Notes: generated by a model from the letters alone, not told the origin. A DNA stretch of 64,000 bases from Zizania palustris (GCA_019279435.1 JAAALK010000289.1:29380603-29444602); one strand, 5' to 3'; shown: positions 1-11,388, counted from the first letter of the stretch. Made by a program: numbers and translations.

Positions 1-812
1 CCATTATCACACTAGACTGCCTTGATAGTAACCCCAAACTGAGTAGAAACCCAAACAAAGAAGTTAGTGAGCGTGGGGAAGGCATCCGACTTGGACAGCA
101 AAGGAAACATCCATGAGTAGTGAGAAAAATCATCGAGAACAACCAGATAATATTTATAACCAGAAATACTCATGATCGGAGAGGTCCACAAGTCACAGTG
201 AATAAGGTCAAACGCATGAACAACATGCGAGGAAGAAATAGGAAAAGGTAGGCGAACATGATGACCTAATTGACACGCATGACAAATATGCTCACTAGGA
301 GCCCTAGTACAAGGAATAGAGGAGCTACGACAAAGCTGAGCCAAAATGTCGACACCGGGGTGACCAAGCCGGCGGTGCCAGAGTGTGGAGGACGCTGTGG
401 CGGCAAGAGCGGACAAGGGTGGAGCAGCGGAAGGTGGAAGACGAAGCGTGTAGAGGGGTCCGGTGCTGTCACAGCGGAGAAAAGGACGCCGGGTGGCCAT
501 ATCCTTCACAGTCAAACCAAAAGAGTCAAATTCAACAGAACATGAATTATCAGTGGTGAATTGACGAATGGAAAGAAGATTATGAACAATGTTAGGAGCA
601 ACAAGAATATTTTGCAGGCGAAAAGACCCACAAGGAGTCGCATCACCCACGGAGGTGACCGGAAGACATGAGCCATTCCCAACCATGATGGAAGAAGGGT
701 GAGATGGGTGGGGGGGCCTGTGAGAGGAGAGAATACCATCATGAGGAGAGGTGTGGAAGGAAGCACCCGAGTCGGCCACCCAATCCGTGGCGGCCGGCGG
801 AGTCAACGCCAT
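1..812 (-). pseudogene. Copia pol: protease, pre-integrase and start of integrase
   Basis: This is the N-terminal part of the Copia polyprotein. Residues about 12-18 carry DSGAS, the aspartic protease active site. Residues about 144-190 form the GAG-pre-integrase zinc region, with LWHRRLGHPG and then HICHACQLGHH. Next comes the integrase core with FDLIHCDLWTSP and YYLVVLDDFSHYSWMFPL, carrying the first catalytic Asp. A TAG at 12-14 lies just before CDNG, where the family normally has a Gln codon followed by the second catalytic Asp, so it looks like CAG to TAG. The frame then runs off the window. Reverse transcriptase and RNase H are not visible. Confidence 0.88.
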
Positions 813-866
813 GGTGTTGAATGACTGCGTGAGGGCCGTATGATCCCACCCACCAGACCACGGGCC

Positions 867-2689
867 CTACGCCGAAGGAGCAGGTGGGACCGGCCACCCG
901 GTGAGCATGGCCGCAGGTGGGGTAGGAGGCCGAGGAGCTGTGAACTGTCCCGGCCACATGGAAATGCGCCCCGTCCATGGGATGGAGAAGGATGGCCAGG
1001 GCGCACTCCCGGCACTTTCGGCGGCAAGGGATGGTGTGGCGGAGGTAGGAGCCGGAACGCGACCGGTACCACCACGGCGCCCTCCTCCCCGGCGACGACG
1101 ATCGCCACCACGCCCCCCCGCCAGTGGTGGAACCAGCGGGAGGAGTACCAAGAAGGGAGGGAGCCGACGACGACGGTGGGTGGGAGGCCAGCCGGCTGGA
1201 GCCGGAGGTGACTAGAGCAGACGCGGTAGTAGATGTGGGAGCGAGCCCCCGGGTCAGCTCGAGGACAAGGTCATCACGAACCTTGTGGAAGGAGGGGAAC
1301 GACACTGTCCTGGTGATCCACGTCCGTAGATGGGCGTAGCTGTCGCCGAAACCGCGGAGGATGTTGAGGACAAGAGTGCGGTCCGCAACAGGCTCGCCAA
1401 GGTCACGAAGAGAATCCGCCATCCCCTTCATGCGACGGCAGTACTCCGAGATGGAGAGATCCTCCTGGACGAATGTGCGGAAGGCAGCGTCCAACTGGAG
1501 AGCATGAGCCTCACGGTTGCCAAGGAACTGCCCCTCGATCGCAACCCAGGCCTGCCGAGCGGTGCCACCAAGTTCCTGCACGATGTCCTGGAGCTCGACA
1601 ATGATGGACCCAAGGATCCATGATAGCACCACGCTGTCCATGCGCCGCCATACTGACCCCAGGGCGACCACTGGAGTGTCGACGAGGACGTGGTCATCCA
1701 GGGCATAGCGCTGGAGGGTGAGGAGCACCAGATCGCGCCAGCGCGCGTAGGACGATGAGGGATCAAGGGTGACTGGCACAAGCGCCCGGATGTTCTGGAC
1801 ACCGGCCGCCTGGGCGTGGAGCTGTGCGGCACCCGGATCTGCGGCGACAGCTGGAGTCGCAGTGGCAGCGGAGTCAGCACCCCTAAGGTGATGCTCGGCC
1901 TCACCAACATGCTGGGCCGGTGCATCAGCGGTTTGGCGTGCATTCTCCCAAGCAAGAGCGGCTGCTCGCTCGCGCGCCCGAGCAGCAGCGGCAGCGGTAT
2001 TGGCAGTGGCAAGGGCGGCAGCAAGGGCAGCGTCGGCAGCCACCACATCGGTAGGGGCCGGCCAGGCCAGGGCCGTGGCAGGGGGAAGGGGCGGCGGCGC
2101 TCTAGAGGCCATAGGGAGGCCGATGGCTGCAAGAGGCCCCCCCCATGGTCGGCCAGGCCATGGCTGTGGCGGGGTGTAGGGGGGGCGGTGCCCAAAGGCC
2201 TGGGGAAGGCCGGCGGCAGCAAGAGGGGCCCCCCATGGTCGGCCAGGCCATGACCGTGGCAGGGGGAAGGGGGGGCGGCGCCCCAGAGGCCTGGGGAAGG
2301 CCGGCGGCGCTAGATCCGGCCGCCCCGGCGTTGGGTCCGGGCGGGGCGGGAGGGGCGGCGGCGAAGAAGCGCGGAGGGAGGCCGGCGGCGGCAGAGCCGG
2401 CCATGCCGGCGTCGAAGCAGGGCGGGGGTAAGCTGTCGGCGGCGAAACCAGGCGGGGGGAGGCCGGCGGCGCCCGATCTGGCCGCCCCGGCGTCAGATCC
2501 GAGCGGAGGGAGGCCGGCGGCGCCAGATCTGGCCATCCCGGCGTCGGATCCGGGCTGGAGGGTGGCGGATCCGTCCATGGTGGCGGTACCCAGCCCACAC
2601 GGAGGCGGCGCAACTGGAAACAGGGAAGAGGAGCCCGCCGGTGACGAGAAGGAGAAGACGGGGCTCGCCGGAGGAGGCTCGCTGACCAT
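867..2689 (-). pseudogene. Copia gag (UBN2-type), frameshifted
   Basis: Gag is the capsid protein of the element. The probable start is the ATG at 2689-2687, about 50 bp after the primer site. The N-terminal third is proline- and alanine-rich with imperfect repeats rich in RPDLAPPASP. The middle (about 1430-1760) matches the UBN2 / Retrotran_gag_2 pattern, with WRRMDSVVLSWILGSI, ALQLDAAFRTF, YCRRMKGMADSLRDLG and LNILRGFGDSYAHLRTWI. The C-terminal proline/tryptophan-rich linker (WPSFSIPWTGRISMWPG) continues in the pol frame rather than the UBN2 frame, so there is a frameshift near 1150-1250, and another is likely in the N-terminal repeats. I saw no CCHC zinc knuckle. The reading is broken but the family call is secure. 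Confidence 0.82.
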
Positions 2690-2739
2690 GGAGGCCCGTC
2701 AGCGGCAGGAGAGAAGAGGGGGGAAGGAGGGGAGCCTAA

Positions 2740-2752
2740 GGCTCTGATACCA
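2740..2752 (-). other. Primer-binding site, initiator-Met tRNA type
   Basis: The reverse strand reads TGGTATCAGAGCC directly after the LTR. This is the classical plant Copia primer-binding site, complementary to the 3' end of initiator methionine tRNA. Confidence 0.85.
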
Positions 2753-2879
2753 TGAAGGAAGAGCTGGATAGATTCCTCTCCCTAGGGTTGGGAGGATAGA
2801 AGAAGGAGAGCCTTACAGGAGGGGCCCACACACAGGGGGACCCACACGACAGACACACACACACACACACACTCTAACA
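2753..2879 (-). repeat. 5' LTR of the Copia element
   Basis: On the reverse strand the LTR starts TGTTAGAG and ends CTTCCTTCA, and the primer site follows directly. The length is 127 bp, which is short but within the range of Copia LTRs. A (CA)n microsatellite at about 2852-2873 lies at its 5' end. The second LTR is outside the window, so the outer boundary rests only on the TG...CA ends. Confidence 0.65.
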
Positions 2880-3693
2880 AAAACAATAAGAGCGTAAGAC
2901 AATAATAGGGGGTTGGGAAAGAAATTGAACCCAATTGCTGCCTGCTTGCTGGTCCCTTGCCGAGTGGTTGCTTGTTTAGTGCACAACTACACATCACACA
3001 CACAAAAAAGGGGAAAACTGTTAGAAACTGGAGTCTTGAAGTGAAACATGTAAGATGAATACACTACTTGCCTTTTGCTCTCTTCCCAATGTTGATGAAT
3101 GGAATTGGGCCTTTGCTCATCCTTGCCTGATGAAGCAACTCTGCCTCTTTTCCGTGAAGAAAAGCAGTCAAACAGATCATATTAATATCTTCCAACACAA
3201 GAGATATCAGAGGGGAACCTCATATGGGGGTATTGACCCCCCCAGAAATGACAGAAAATAAAGCGCTATAAGTACTCCACCAAAAATCAAATGAATCCCT
3301 AACAAAATGGACAGGCAGGATTAGATTGCTCGTGTTAAGGAATGGACCAGAAGAAAACCCTAAAAACAATCGAAGCAACTGAAGCAAGTTAGGGTTTGTC
3401 ACCAGCAAAGTAGACCAAATCTGAATGGATCCCTGCTCAATGCCAGTCCACTAGAGCAGTGGACAAGCACAACAACTATGGGAGATTCGATCGAGGTGGC
3501 AGTCGCGAGGCTGGGAGGCAAGGGTCGACGGGTGGCAGCAACATCCCTAGGCGACACAACATGCGATGGCGGACCTAGTTAGCATGACACGAGGTGGCGG
3601 TGGACCCAGGCGTCATGACAGTAGGTGACAGTGGCGCCAGACAGAGTGATGTGTGGTGGCAGCAGCGCCCTGGCGGTGCAACAGTGATGGCAG
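2880..3693. other. Unassigned sequence between Copia LTR and LINE
   Basis: No convincing coding sequence, RNA gene or complete transposon is visible here. Short open frames show no recognisable motif. The last 14 bases (3680-3693) are the left copy of the LINE target-site duplication, so 3480-3693 was once continuous with the sequence from 10794 onward. It may be intron of the DUF3754 gene if the missing 5' exons lie upstream of base 1. Confidence 0.5.
3680..3693 (+). repeat. LINE target-site duplication, left copy
   Basis: AACAGTGATGGCAG is identical to 10780-10793. One A of the right copy may belong to the poly-A tail, giving 13-14 bp. Variable TSDs of this length are typical of target-primed reverse transcription. 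Confidence 0.9.
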
Positions 3694-4514
3694 CATTTCG
3701 CTCTTCCTGCTTTGAGGTTAACTTCTTCCTTTGGCGTGATGGCGGCGCAAACTGGCCTCTCGAGTATGCTCGTTGGCGTCACGAAGAAGCCGCTAGCTGG
3801 ACCGTTTCTCGCTCCCGCCGAGCCCGTGACCCCTTGCAGCCACTTCCTTCATCTTCTGAACGTCGTTCTGCCCTTCGGGGCTCCATGCGCGTCTCCTTCG
3901 CCGTTGCTCCCCAGGTCGTCCGCTTCAACTCCGATGACCCGGTGCATGCTTCCCTGCTTTCTCGTCCTGTTCATTTTGCCTCGGCTTCCACATTTTCAAA
4001 TTCAAATTCTGCCTCGGTTTCTGCCACCTCTTTCCTGGTTGGCTCGATCCTGGTTCCTATTTTCCCTCCTCTTCCTCCTCGGCGAGAACTTTTCCTCGCC
4101 CGCCGAGCCCTCCCCTCGCTGCTGGGCTCCTTTGTCAGCCCACCTCTTAATTGGAGGACGTCACCTCTTGTCACTTCGGGACTCAGGCGTCGTCGCTCAG
4201 AGTGCTCCGCCATATCCTGCCTTATCCCTACCAAGCACATTTTCAAGCGTCTACATGCTGACCTGTCGCCTGGTATTCGCAGAAAGGCTACGGTCACTCA
4301 TGTCCCCTCGGAGACTACCTTCATTTATTGTGGGCACAATTCTCCGTCAAGGAATCATGACGCTTGCAACTCTAGAGGTCTGCCTGGCCCCTCGACTTTG
4401 CGCCTGCTTCCGCCTACCAGCACTCCTCTCGTCTCCCTTGACGAGCCACACACACTTGCCATCGTCCCTTTCTCTCCACCTTGCTCCAGCTCGCTCCCTC
4501 CCCGCCACCTCCTG

Positions 4515-5975
4515 ATGGCAAACTTTCCCGTTGATCCGCTTCCCTATGTCGCTCGGGGAGGTGCACTCTCCGATGGTGGTGGTCTGCTTCGGCGACGTCG
4601 TGGAATGGTGTCCCTCTCGGGGCAGGTTATCAAGCGAAACGAGGACGCCGCCATTGCCACGGCTGGTGCCCACCTTTCCCCCCAAGAACAACAGGAGCTT
4701 CTTCCACTCATTTACGACCACATCACCTAGGTACTCCATTTCCACGTTCAACGCTACAACATCTACCCCATAGGAGTTGGCATCTTTAAGATGGGAAGCA
4801 TCTTTCAACGTGACTGTCTGGTGGCCTCCGCTCCACACTGGATAGGGGATAGGCTGATTAACTTCGTCAACCATGACGAAGCCCCGAACCACCGGAACTC
4901 ACCGGCTGCTCGCATCGGGTGGATCATGTTCTTGGCCTATCCCTTAGATTTCAAAGAATTTTCGTTTCTGGAGCAAGTTGTTGCATCTTTTGGCAAGCTT
5001 CTCTACTGGCATTCCGAGAACCCTAGTATGGCGCGTGTTATGCTTAAAGTCCTTTACGACAATACGATTGATGTGCCCCACAGCATCACACTCAAATCTT
5101 GCCACTCCATGGATGGGGTTGGGAGGTCTTGGACCTTTCCTGTTTTCTTGTTGCAGAATGAATTTGCTGACAGGTCCCCCCTAGACGAAGACGACCTTCC
5201 GCCCAATGGCGGTAACCCGCACCCGTTCAATGGGGATGTTCTTCCCGGTGACCCTGAGTGGGTTCAACACTGGGCCGATGAAGAAATGCTGCAGGGCGCT
5301 TTCCCGGTCGATTTGGCTCTTGACGAGAACCCACATTTGATCCACGTCCTGAACCCGCCTGCCGAAGTTGATGATGCCTGGGAGGCGTGGCCCGCTCAGC
5401 TCCCCCAAGAACAAGCAGTTGAGCAGCAGCAAGAGGCAGTCAGTGTGCAGATGTCTGGGGTCTCCAACCAGCACACCAGCGAGTCCATCGGGACTTCTAA
5501 GGCTGTTCACTCGCCTCCAGTCAGCCCTGAATGTAGCTTTCCGAGGCCCCAGATCACTGCGGTGTACAAACGTTGGGCGCGTCAATCTACTTCCGCAGCT
5601 CAATTGCCGTCAGCTGTAAGTGTTTCCGCCCTCGGCCTCCGTCGCAGTGCCAGGCTTCGTAACAAGCAGAGAGGTTTTAGGGTTTCCTTTTCTCGCAAAC
5701 AATACCCTAATGCTTCAGTGCAGGGTCCTCCAACGGCCGACCCTTCAAGTCTCGAGCTTCTTGCCAACCCGACTGTTGAGGATTTCGCTCAGGCCTCAGT
5801 GGCGGGTATGGCTCATGCACCCCTATCTATTGAACAGATTCAACATTGTGCAACCCACTATTGTGGTTTACTTGCAGCCCAAGTAACGACGGACGAACTC
5901 CTACGGGACCCCACGGTGGACACCCAGATCGTCCCAGTTGCAGCCATCCTAGCGGTTGATAATGCGGAAACCTAG
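4515..5975 (+). pseudogene. LINE ORF1 protein (DUF4283-like/grass LINE ORF1), one stop
   Basis: This is the putative RNA-binding ORF1 protein. The ATG at 4515 begins MANFPVDPLPYV, which matches the conserved start of grass LINE ORF1 proteins. The same frame is open far upstream, but that part looks like 5' UTR. A TAG at 4728-4730 interrupts it, and the frame resumes and stays open to the TAG at 5973-5975. Visible signatures are RIGWIMFLAYPLDF, SWTFPVFLLQNEFAD and PPNGGNPHPFNGD, then an acidic and glutamine-rich C-terminal half. The total is about 486 codons. Apart from the stop the frame looks intact. Confidence 0.82.
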
Positions 5976-6232
5976 GTGCAGCTTCAGTAGGGGTGCTTGC
6001 ACTGCTAAGCCTATGCTTTTGTGGCAACTATCGGATTGTCGGTTAAACACTTTTGCTGCTAGATGTGGAAAACAGTGGGCTTTTGTTAAACTCCTATGAT
6101 CGGTTGGCATATTTGCCTTTTGCTATATAACGGTTTTACTTCGTGCGCGACTGGTGGTTTTATCTTTATTTGCTACTGACCTTCGCCCGAGCTTGGCTCT
6201 AGGGCTCTTTGCGCTTGATCAATCTATCTATC

Positions 6233-9200
6233 ATGTCTAATCGCTACAAGTGGAATATTCTCAGTTGGAACATTCGTGGGCTAAACTCCTCTAGGAAACA
6301 TTCGGCAGTTCGCTCGATTCTCAGCGACAAGAGTTTCTATATTTATTGTTTACAAGAAACCAAGCTAGCGGACCTTGACCACTCGACTGTCTAGAAATTC
6401 GCCCCCAAACACTTTGACAGATTTGCCTTCCACCCCGCCTCGGGTGCCTCTGGTGGTTTAGTCGTTGGCTGGATGAGCTCACGCTTTTTGGGAGATATCA
6501 CCTCCCACAGCTCTTTTCACATTACTATAGCCTTCACTTCTTTGTCTACTGGTCACCGTTGGTTTCTCACTACGGTCTATGGTCCCTGTCGTGAACCTAG
6601 GAAATCCCTTTTCATCAACTGGTTATCACATTTGGACCTTTCCAGCGGGCAGAAAGATTGGCTGATTTTGGGGGATTTCAATCTCTTCCGCTTCCCTCAA
6701 CAGAAACAAGCCAGCGGTAAACTACTCCTACTGCCACCAATTCAATGATTGCATCAATCTCCAAGGCCTGCTTGAAGTACCCCTCTCCGGTAGACAATTT
6801 ACCTGGAGTAATATGCAGATGGATCCTCTCCTCATCCAACTTGACTGGTGCCTCATTTCCACTTGCTGGCACAACACGTTTCCGGGCACCTCATTTATGG
6901 CACTCGACAGATTTACCTCGGATCACGTTCCTTGCTCCGTTCAGATCACAAATGCCATCACCAGACCGCACCTATTTCGCTTTGAGAATTTCTGGCTCTC
7001 CAAGGTGGGCTTCTCTGAAGTTGTTCAGATCAGCTGGTCCCGACACAACAACTTACCAGACCCGGCAAGGCGTATTGCTTCCAAACTTGCCACCTTACAG
7101 CAGAACCTTTGGAAATGGAGCAGAAAGGTTGGAAAACTTGAGGCTAAACTTAAGGCTTGTCATACAATCCTTGGTGCTTTGGACCATTTTGAGGAATTCC
7201 GGCTTCTCAGTACACCAGAATGCAACTTCAGGAAAATTCTCAAAGGCCAGATTGAACTCCTACTCATTGACAAACATGCTTATTGGAAACAACGCTTCAC
7301 TTCCAGATGGATTAAATTGGGGGATGAAAATACAAAATTTTTTCATGCTGCCGCCTCTGATCGCTCTAGGCGCAACACTATTACCTCCCTGACGCTGGAT
7401 AATGGGACTATTGCCTTTTCCCAGGAGGATAAAGCTGATGCCGTGTTGGAAGCTTTCCTTACTCGTCTTGGTAACTCGCCCAACACCCGCTGCGATTTTG
7501 GTTTCCCCATACAGTGGAGACAAATACCGGACCCAGAGCATCTGTTTCTCCCATTCTCGGCCCACGAAATTGATGGAATAATCCGATCAATGCCGCCGGA
7601 TAAAGCTCCTGTGCCGGACGGTTTCAATGGTCGCTTCTACAAAGCCTGCTGGCCCATCATCCAACACGACTTCTACAACCTTTGCAACAATTTCTTCGCT
7701 GGGAGTTGCTCTCTCCGGCCACTAAACAACTCCTTCATCACTTTGATCCCCCAAAAGGACTCGCCTTCTCATATCGCGGACTTCCGGCCAATCTCTCTGG
7801 TCAACTTTGCTATTAAACTTATCACGAAACTTTTGGCCAACAGATTGCAACCAATCCTTCGTACAACCTTGCACCGCAATCAATACGGCTTCATCAAAGG
7901 AAGATCGATTCAGGATTGTCTGGCTTGGACCCTCGAGTTTACTCACATCTGCCATCATTCAAAGGATCCTGTAGTCCTCTTCAAACTGGACTTCGAAAAA
8001 GCTTTTGATTTGGTTGAACATTCTGCTATCTTCTTTATGCTATCTTCTCTGGGCTTCCCTCACCAATGGGTCCAATGGATTAAATCCATTCTTATCTCAG
8101 CCCACTCGGCAGTTCTCATCAATGGTGCTGCCGGGAAATTCTTCGACTGTAAGCGGGGCGTCCGGCAGGGAGATCCTCTATCACCGCTTCTCTTCATCTT
8201 AGTTGGCGAGCTCCTCCAATACATTTGCAACACAGCCTGCTCCCGCAATGTTCTGGCAGCACCGGCCTGTCACCTCGGCCACGATTTCCCGGTGATCCAA
8301 TACGCAGATGATACAATTATCTTTGTGGAAGCTTCCCAGCAAAACATCTTTCGCCTTAAAGCCTTGTTAAATTCTTATGCCAGCTTCACAGGGCTTAAGA
8401 TCAACTTTTCCAAGTCCTGCATGGTGCCTCTTAACCTACCCGATTCAGAAGCTGCCATTCTGGCTGCTACCTTTGGCTGTCCAATTGGTTCCTTCCCTTT
8501 TCCCTATCTTGGGTTACCCCTTGGGATCTCCCGGCCCAGGTTTCGGGACTTTTCCTCACTCATCTCGAGAATCGAGCGTCGCTTGGCGGCGACTACGCTC
8601 TGGCTCTCCCCGGCTGGCAAGCTTCAAGCGGTAAACTCAGTCCTATCGGCAATGCCTACTTACACTATGTGCATGTATAAAATTCCGGCGAAAGTCATTC
8701 ATATCATTGACGCGGCTCGTCGTCGCTGTCTCTAGCGCCAATACAACAACGGTCTGGCCTCTGCTCTGCTGGTTCGTTGGGCTATAGTCTGTCAGCCAAA
8801 ATTCAGTGGAGGTCTTGGCGTCATTAACCTGACGGCGCATAACAATGCCCTAATGATGAAACAGTTGGACAAGTTCTACAACAAATTTGACGCCCCTTGG
8901 GTTGAACTGGTTTGGCGCCATTATCTTTCTTCAGCTGCACCCCCTCATTTGGCACCTAAGAAAGGTTTGGCTTGGTGGAGAGGGATTCTCAGCCTGCTCC
9001 CCCTTTTCAGGGCTATTTCCAAGCCCCAGCTTGCTGTCGGAGACTCCATCTATCTCTGGTTTGACCTCTGGACTGACCAACCTATGCATATTGCCCTTCC
9101 CAGATTGTTTTCCTATGCAAAGCAAAAGAAAATATCCATTCACCGCTTCCGTGCCCATACTAGATTGGACCAACTCTTCTTCCTCCCGCTTTCCGACGAG

Positions 9201-10568
9201 GCCGCCCTTGAGCTCACCCAGCTTCTGTCGGCCCTTGACCTGGTTAACACACACTTTGGCGCCTTCGATTCCTGGAAATATATTTGGGGCCATGGCCCGT
9301 TTGCCCCTCGCCTTCTTTACACTTCCACTTTCCGGCATTCGAACCCGCCGCAGATTTTTGCTTGGCTTTGGGGCTGCAGATGCACCAATAGGCTCAAGTT
9401 CTTCTTTTGGCTTCTGCTCCACAACAGACTGAACACGACCGACCTCTTAGCCCGAAAACACCTCCTCCCGATTGGTAGCAACCTTAATTGCTCTCTCTGC
9501 TCCAGTGTTTACAAATCGTCCGATTAGTCGCGATTAATCGCGATTAATCGGCCTAGTCGTTTTCCTGGCTCCGACTAGGTGCTCCGACCCGATTAGAGCG
9601 ACCAGAAATCTGGTCGTCCGACTAGTCGTCGACTAGTCGCGACTAGTCGGCCGATTAGTGGCATTTTGGCGACCAGGAGAGAAGGGCGACCGACGGGGAA
9701 GGCAGGGGCCAGCCGAAGGAGAGGGCTGACGACGGCGCACGGGCCACAGCGGGAGGAGTGGGCCGGCGGCGGCGTGCCTTGGAGTGGGAGGGGCCACTGG
9801 CGGCGCCGGCGGGAGCGTGAGGAGAAGGTGGCGCCGGCGGGAGCGTGAGGAGAAGGCGGCGCCGGCAGGAGCATGAGGAGGAGGGGGCGCCGGCAGGAGT
9901 GTGAGGAGGAGGCAGCGCCTTGTGAGGAGGAGGCGGCGCCCTGTGAGGAGAAGGCGGCGCCCTGTGAGGAGAAGGTGGCGCACAGGGGCTTTGGCGGCTG
10001 TGAGGGAGAGGAGATGTGAGGAATCTGTGGTGGCTGAGGAAGAGGGGAGATGTGAGGAGTGGAGCTAGGGTTTAGTTAATGGGCTTGGGCTTTTCAATTT
10101 TATTTTTGGGCTAATAAGTGATGGCTGGAAATTTGGCCCATACCTGAGTATTTATTGTCATATATATATATATAATGTAAATTTCCTAAAATATATGGAA
10201 TAATTAAATAGACCGACCAAGATCGACTAATCGCGATTAATCGCGATTAGTTTTCTGGTCGGTACCATGGCGACTAGGTTCGACTAGGCGATTTGTAAAC
10301 ATTGCTCTGCTCTAATCAGCATCCCGAATCATGTCATCACCTGTTCTTTTCCTGTGCATTTAGCTCCACTTGTTGGGGTAAGATTGGGATTCATTGGCGG
10401 GCTGGCGCTCACCCAGTTCAAGTTGTCATGGCTTCCCGCGCGGACTACGCCTGGCCCTTCCTCCTGGAAGTTATCATTGTCGGTGCCTGGAGTCTTTGGA
10501 TTAGTCGCAACGACATCATCTTCCGCCTTAAACATGCCAATGTTGATGCGTGGTTCTCCTTTTTTTAA
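6233..10568 (+). pseudogene. LINE ORF2: endonuclease, reverse transcriptase, zf-RVT; disrupted
   Basis: ORF2 encodes the retrotransposition enzyme. The ATG at 6233 is followed by WNILSWNIRGLN, the start of an apurinic-type endonuclease, with QETKL, LGDFN and SDHVP further on. A TAG at 6392-6394 sits where Trp is usual. A frameshift at about 6695-6715 moves the reading into the frame of the reverse transcriptase, which has PDKAPVPDGFNG, FRPISLVN, KLDFEKAFD, GVRQGDPLSP and YADD at 8301-8312. A TAG at 8733-8735 (again a likely Trp codon) interrupts it. The C-terminal zf-RVT domain is split by the hAT-like insertion at 9503-10304. Removing the insertion and one 8-bp repeat restores CSLCSNQHPESCHHLFFSC. 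It ends at the TAA at 10566-10568. Confidence 0.92.
9503..10304. mobile_element. Non-autonomous hAT-like transposon inserted in LINE ORF2
   Basis: The ends are CAGTGTTTACAAATCG on the left and the inverse of CAATGTTTACAAATCG on the right, so the 16-bp TIR has one mismatch. The flanks carry an exact 8-bp duplication CTCTGCTC (9495-9502 and 10305-10312). Both facts are typical of hAT elements. Subterminal regions are packed with CGATTAATCG and CGACTAG motifs in both orientations. The core (about 9660-10070) is GC-rich with imperfect repeats of GGCGCCGGCGGGAGCGTGAG. It encodes no recognisable transposase, so it must have moved with an enzyme supplied in trans. Confidence 0.9.
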
Positions 10569-10779
10569 GGCAACCTTATACTCTCAGGCCAGTCGTTGTG
10601 CCACCAATAAACGAAATTCTATTGTAACCTGGCTATCCTCTCTGTAATCTACCCCTCTTCTTCTACCTCTCTGTTCTCTCAGTCTCTCTCTACTTCCGTT
10701 TTTCTTGTACCTGCCTTTTTTATTATTAATTAATCAAACCCAGGTAGGAGCCTCTCCTGCCGGGTTTTATCAAAAAAAA

Positions 10780-10793
10780 AACAGTGATGGCAG
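10780..10793 (+). repeat. LINE target-site duplication, right copy
   Basis: AACAGTGATGGCAG follows the A-run and matches 3680-3693 exactly. It marks the 3' boundary of the LINE. Confidence 0.9.
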
Positions 10794-11029
10794 TCGATTG
10801 GATCTGGGTGAGTAAGAGAGTGACTGCCTGGTATACAAGTAAGTTAGGTTTTCACTTATCACATCATATCAGATACACATACACATCTGAATTTGTTTAT
10901 TTATTTGGAAATCAAGAAATCCCTAGATGCGTATCAGATATGTATATGTATCCCGATACATATCCAACACTGATATGCAGCTCCTAGGCCGTATCAGGCT
11001 ATCAACACTTTGCAGGTTATGATTGGTAG

Positions 11030-11297
11030 TACATAGAGGAATTGGTGCATAGTAAAATCCTGAGACACGACAATAGTGTGAGGAGAGGCAGGGAAAGACC
11101 GAAATTGACTTGGGAGGAAACAATAAAAAGAGACTTGAAGGGATGGAATATTCCTAAAGATTTGGCTTTGAATAGGAGTGCATGGAGAAAAGCTATTCAT
11201 GTGCCTGAACCTTGATTAATGACTCACGTTGGGTTTCAACTCTAGCCTACCCTAACTTGCTTAGGATTAAAAAGCTTTGTTGTTGTTATTGTTGTAT
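11030..11297 (+). mobile_element. 3' end of an RTE-type LINE
   Basis: From 11078 to the TGA at 11213-11215 the sequence encodes RGRERPKLTWEE, then IKRDLKGWNIPKDLALNR and SAWRKAIHVPEP. This matches the conserved C terminus of plant RTE-clade LINE proteins. It is followed by a short 3' UTR and a tail of TTG-type repeats (about 11278-11297), as RTE elements have instead of poly-A. The 5' part is missing, which is usual for 5'-truncated LINE copies. It ends about 90 bp before the first recognised DUF3754 exon. Confidence 0.75.
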
Positions 11298-11388
11298 TAA
11301 ACTCTGTTCCAAAAAGGACAGTAAATCATTGTTTCTGCCAATGCTGGGGGTTCTCCTATTTTATTTTACACTGGCTGCATTTTTGTAG

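Larger units (their letters stand above)
1..2879 (-). mobile_element. Ty1/Copia retrotransposon, 5' part, truncated by window edge
   Basis: This is the 5' part of a Copia element read on the reverse strand. In element order it holds the 5' LTR (2753-2879), an initiator-Met tRNA primer site, gag, a protease with DSGAS, the pre-integrase HHCC region and the first part of the integrase core. The rest of pol and the 3' LTR lie before base 1. Gag has at least one frameshift and the integrase has a stop at 12-14, so this copy looks dead. It lies upstream of the first recognised DUF3754 exon, so it may sit in an intron of that gene. That placement is inference. Confidence 0.88.
3694..10780 (+). mobile_element. 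Full-length L1-type LINE, inactivated, with a nested hAT-like element
   Basis: This is a non-LTR retrotransposon with a 5' UTR (3694-4514), ORF1, a spacer of about 260 bp, ORF2 (endonuclease, reverse transcriptase, RVT zinc finger) and a 3' end with a run of about nine A's (10772-10780). It is flanked by the 14-bp direct repeat AACAGTGATGGCAG. The start at 3694 is fixed by the left repeat, so the copy is not 5'-truncated, which is uncommon for LINEs. Without the hAT-like insertion and its duplicated site it is about 6.3 kb. One stop in ORF1, two stops and one frameshift in ORF2, and the insertion inactivate it. Confidence 0.93.

Noticed and set aside
840..2253. Long forward-strand open frames rich in Gly, Arg and Pro
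   Set aside because: They mirror the GC-rich repeats of the reverse-strand Copia gag and show no domain.
3055..3261. Possible 5' exon of the DUF3754 gene
   Set aside because: The translation shows none of the conserved N-terminal residues of that family, and the frame lacks splice support.
3594..4514. Open frame upstream of the LINE ORF1 ATG
   Set aside because: It crosses the left TSD of the LINE, and the conserved protein starts at MANFPVD (4515). It is treated as flank and 5' UTR.
9593..9983. Two reverse-strand open frames in the hAT-like element
   Set aside because: They are produced by repeated GC-rich units and resemble no transposase.
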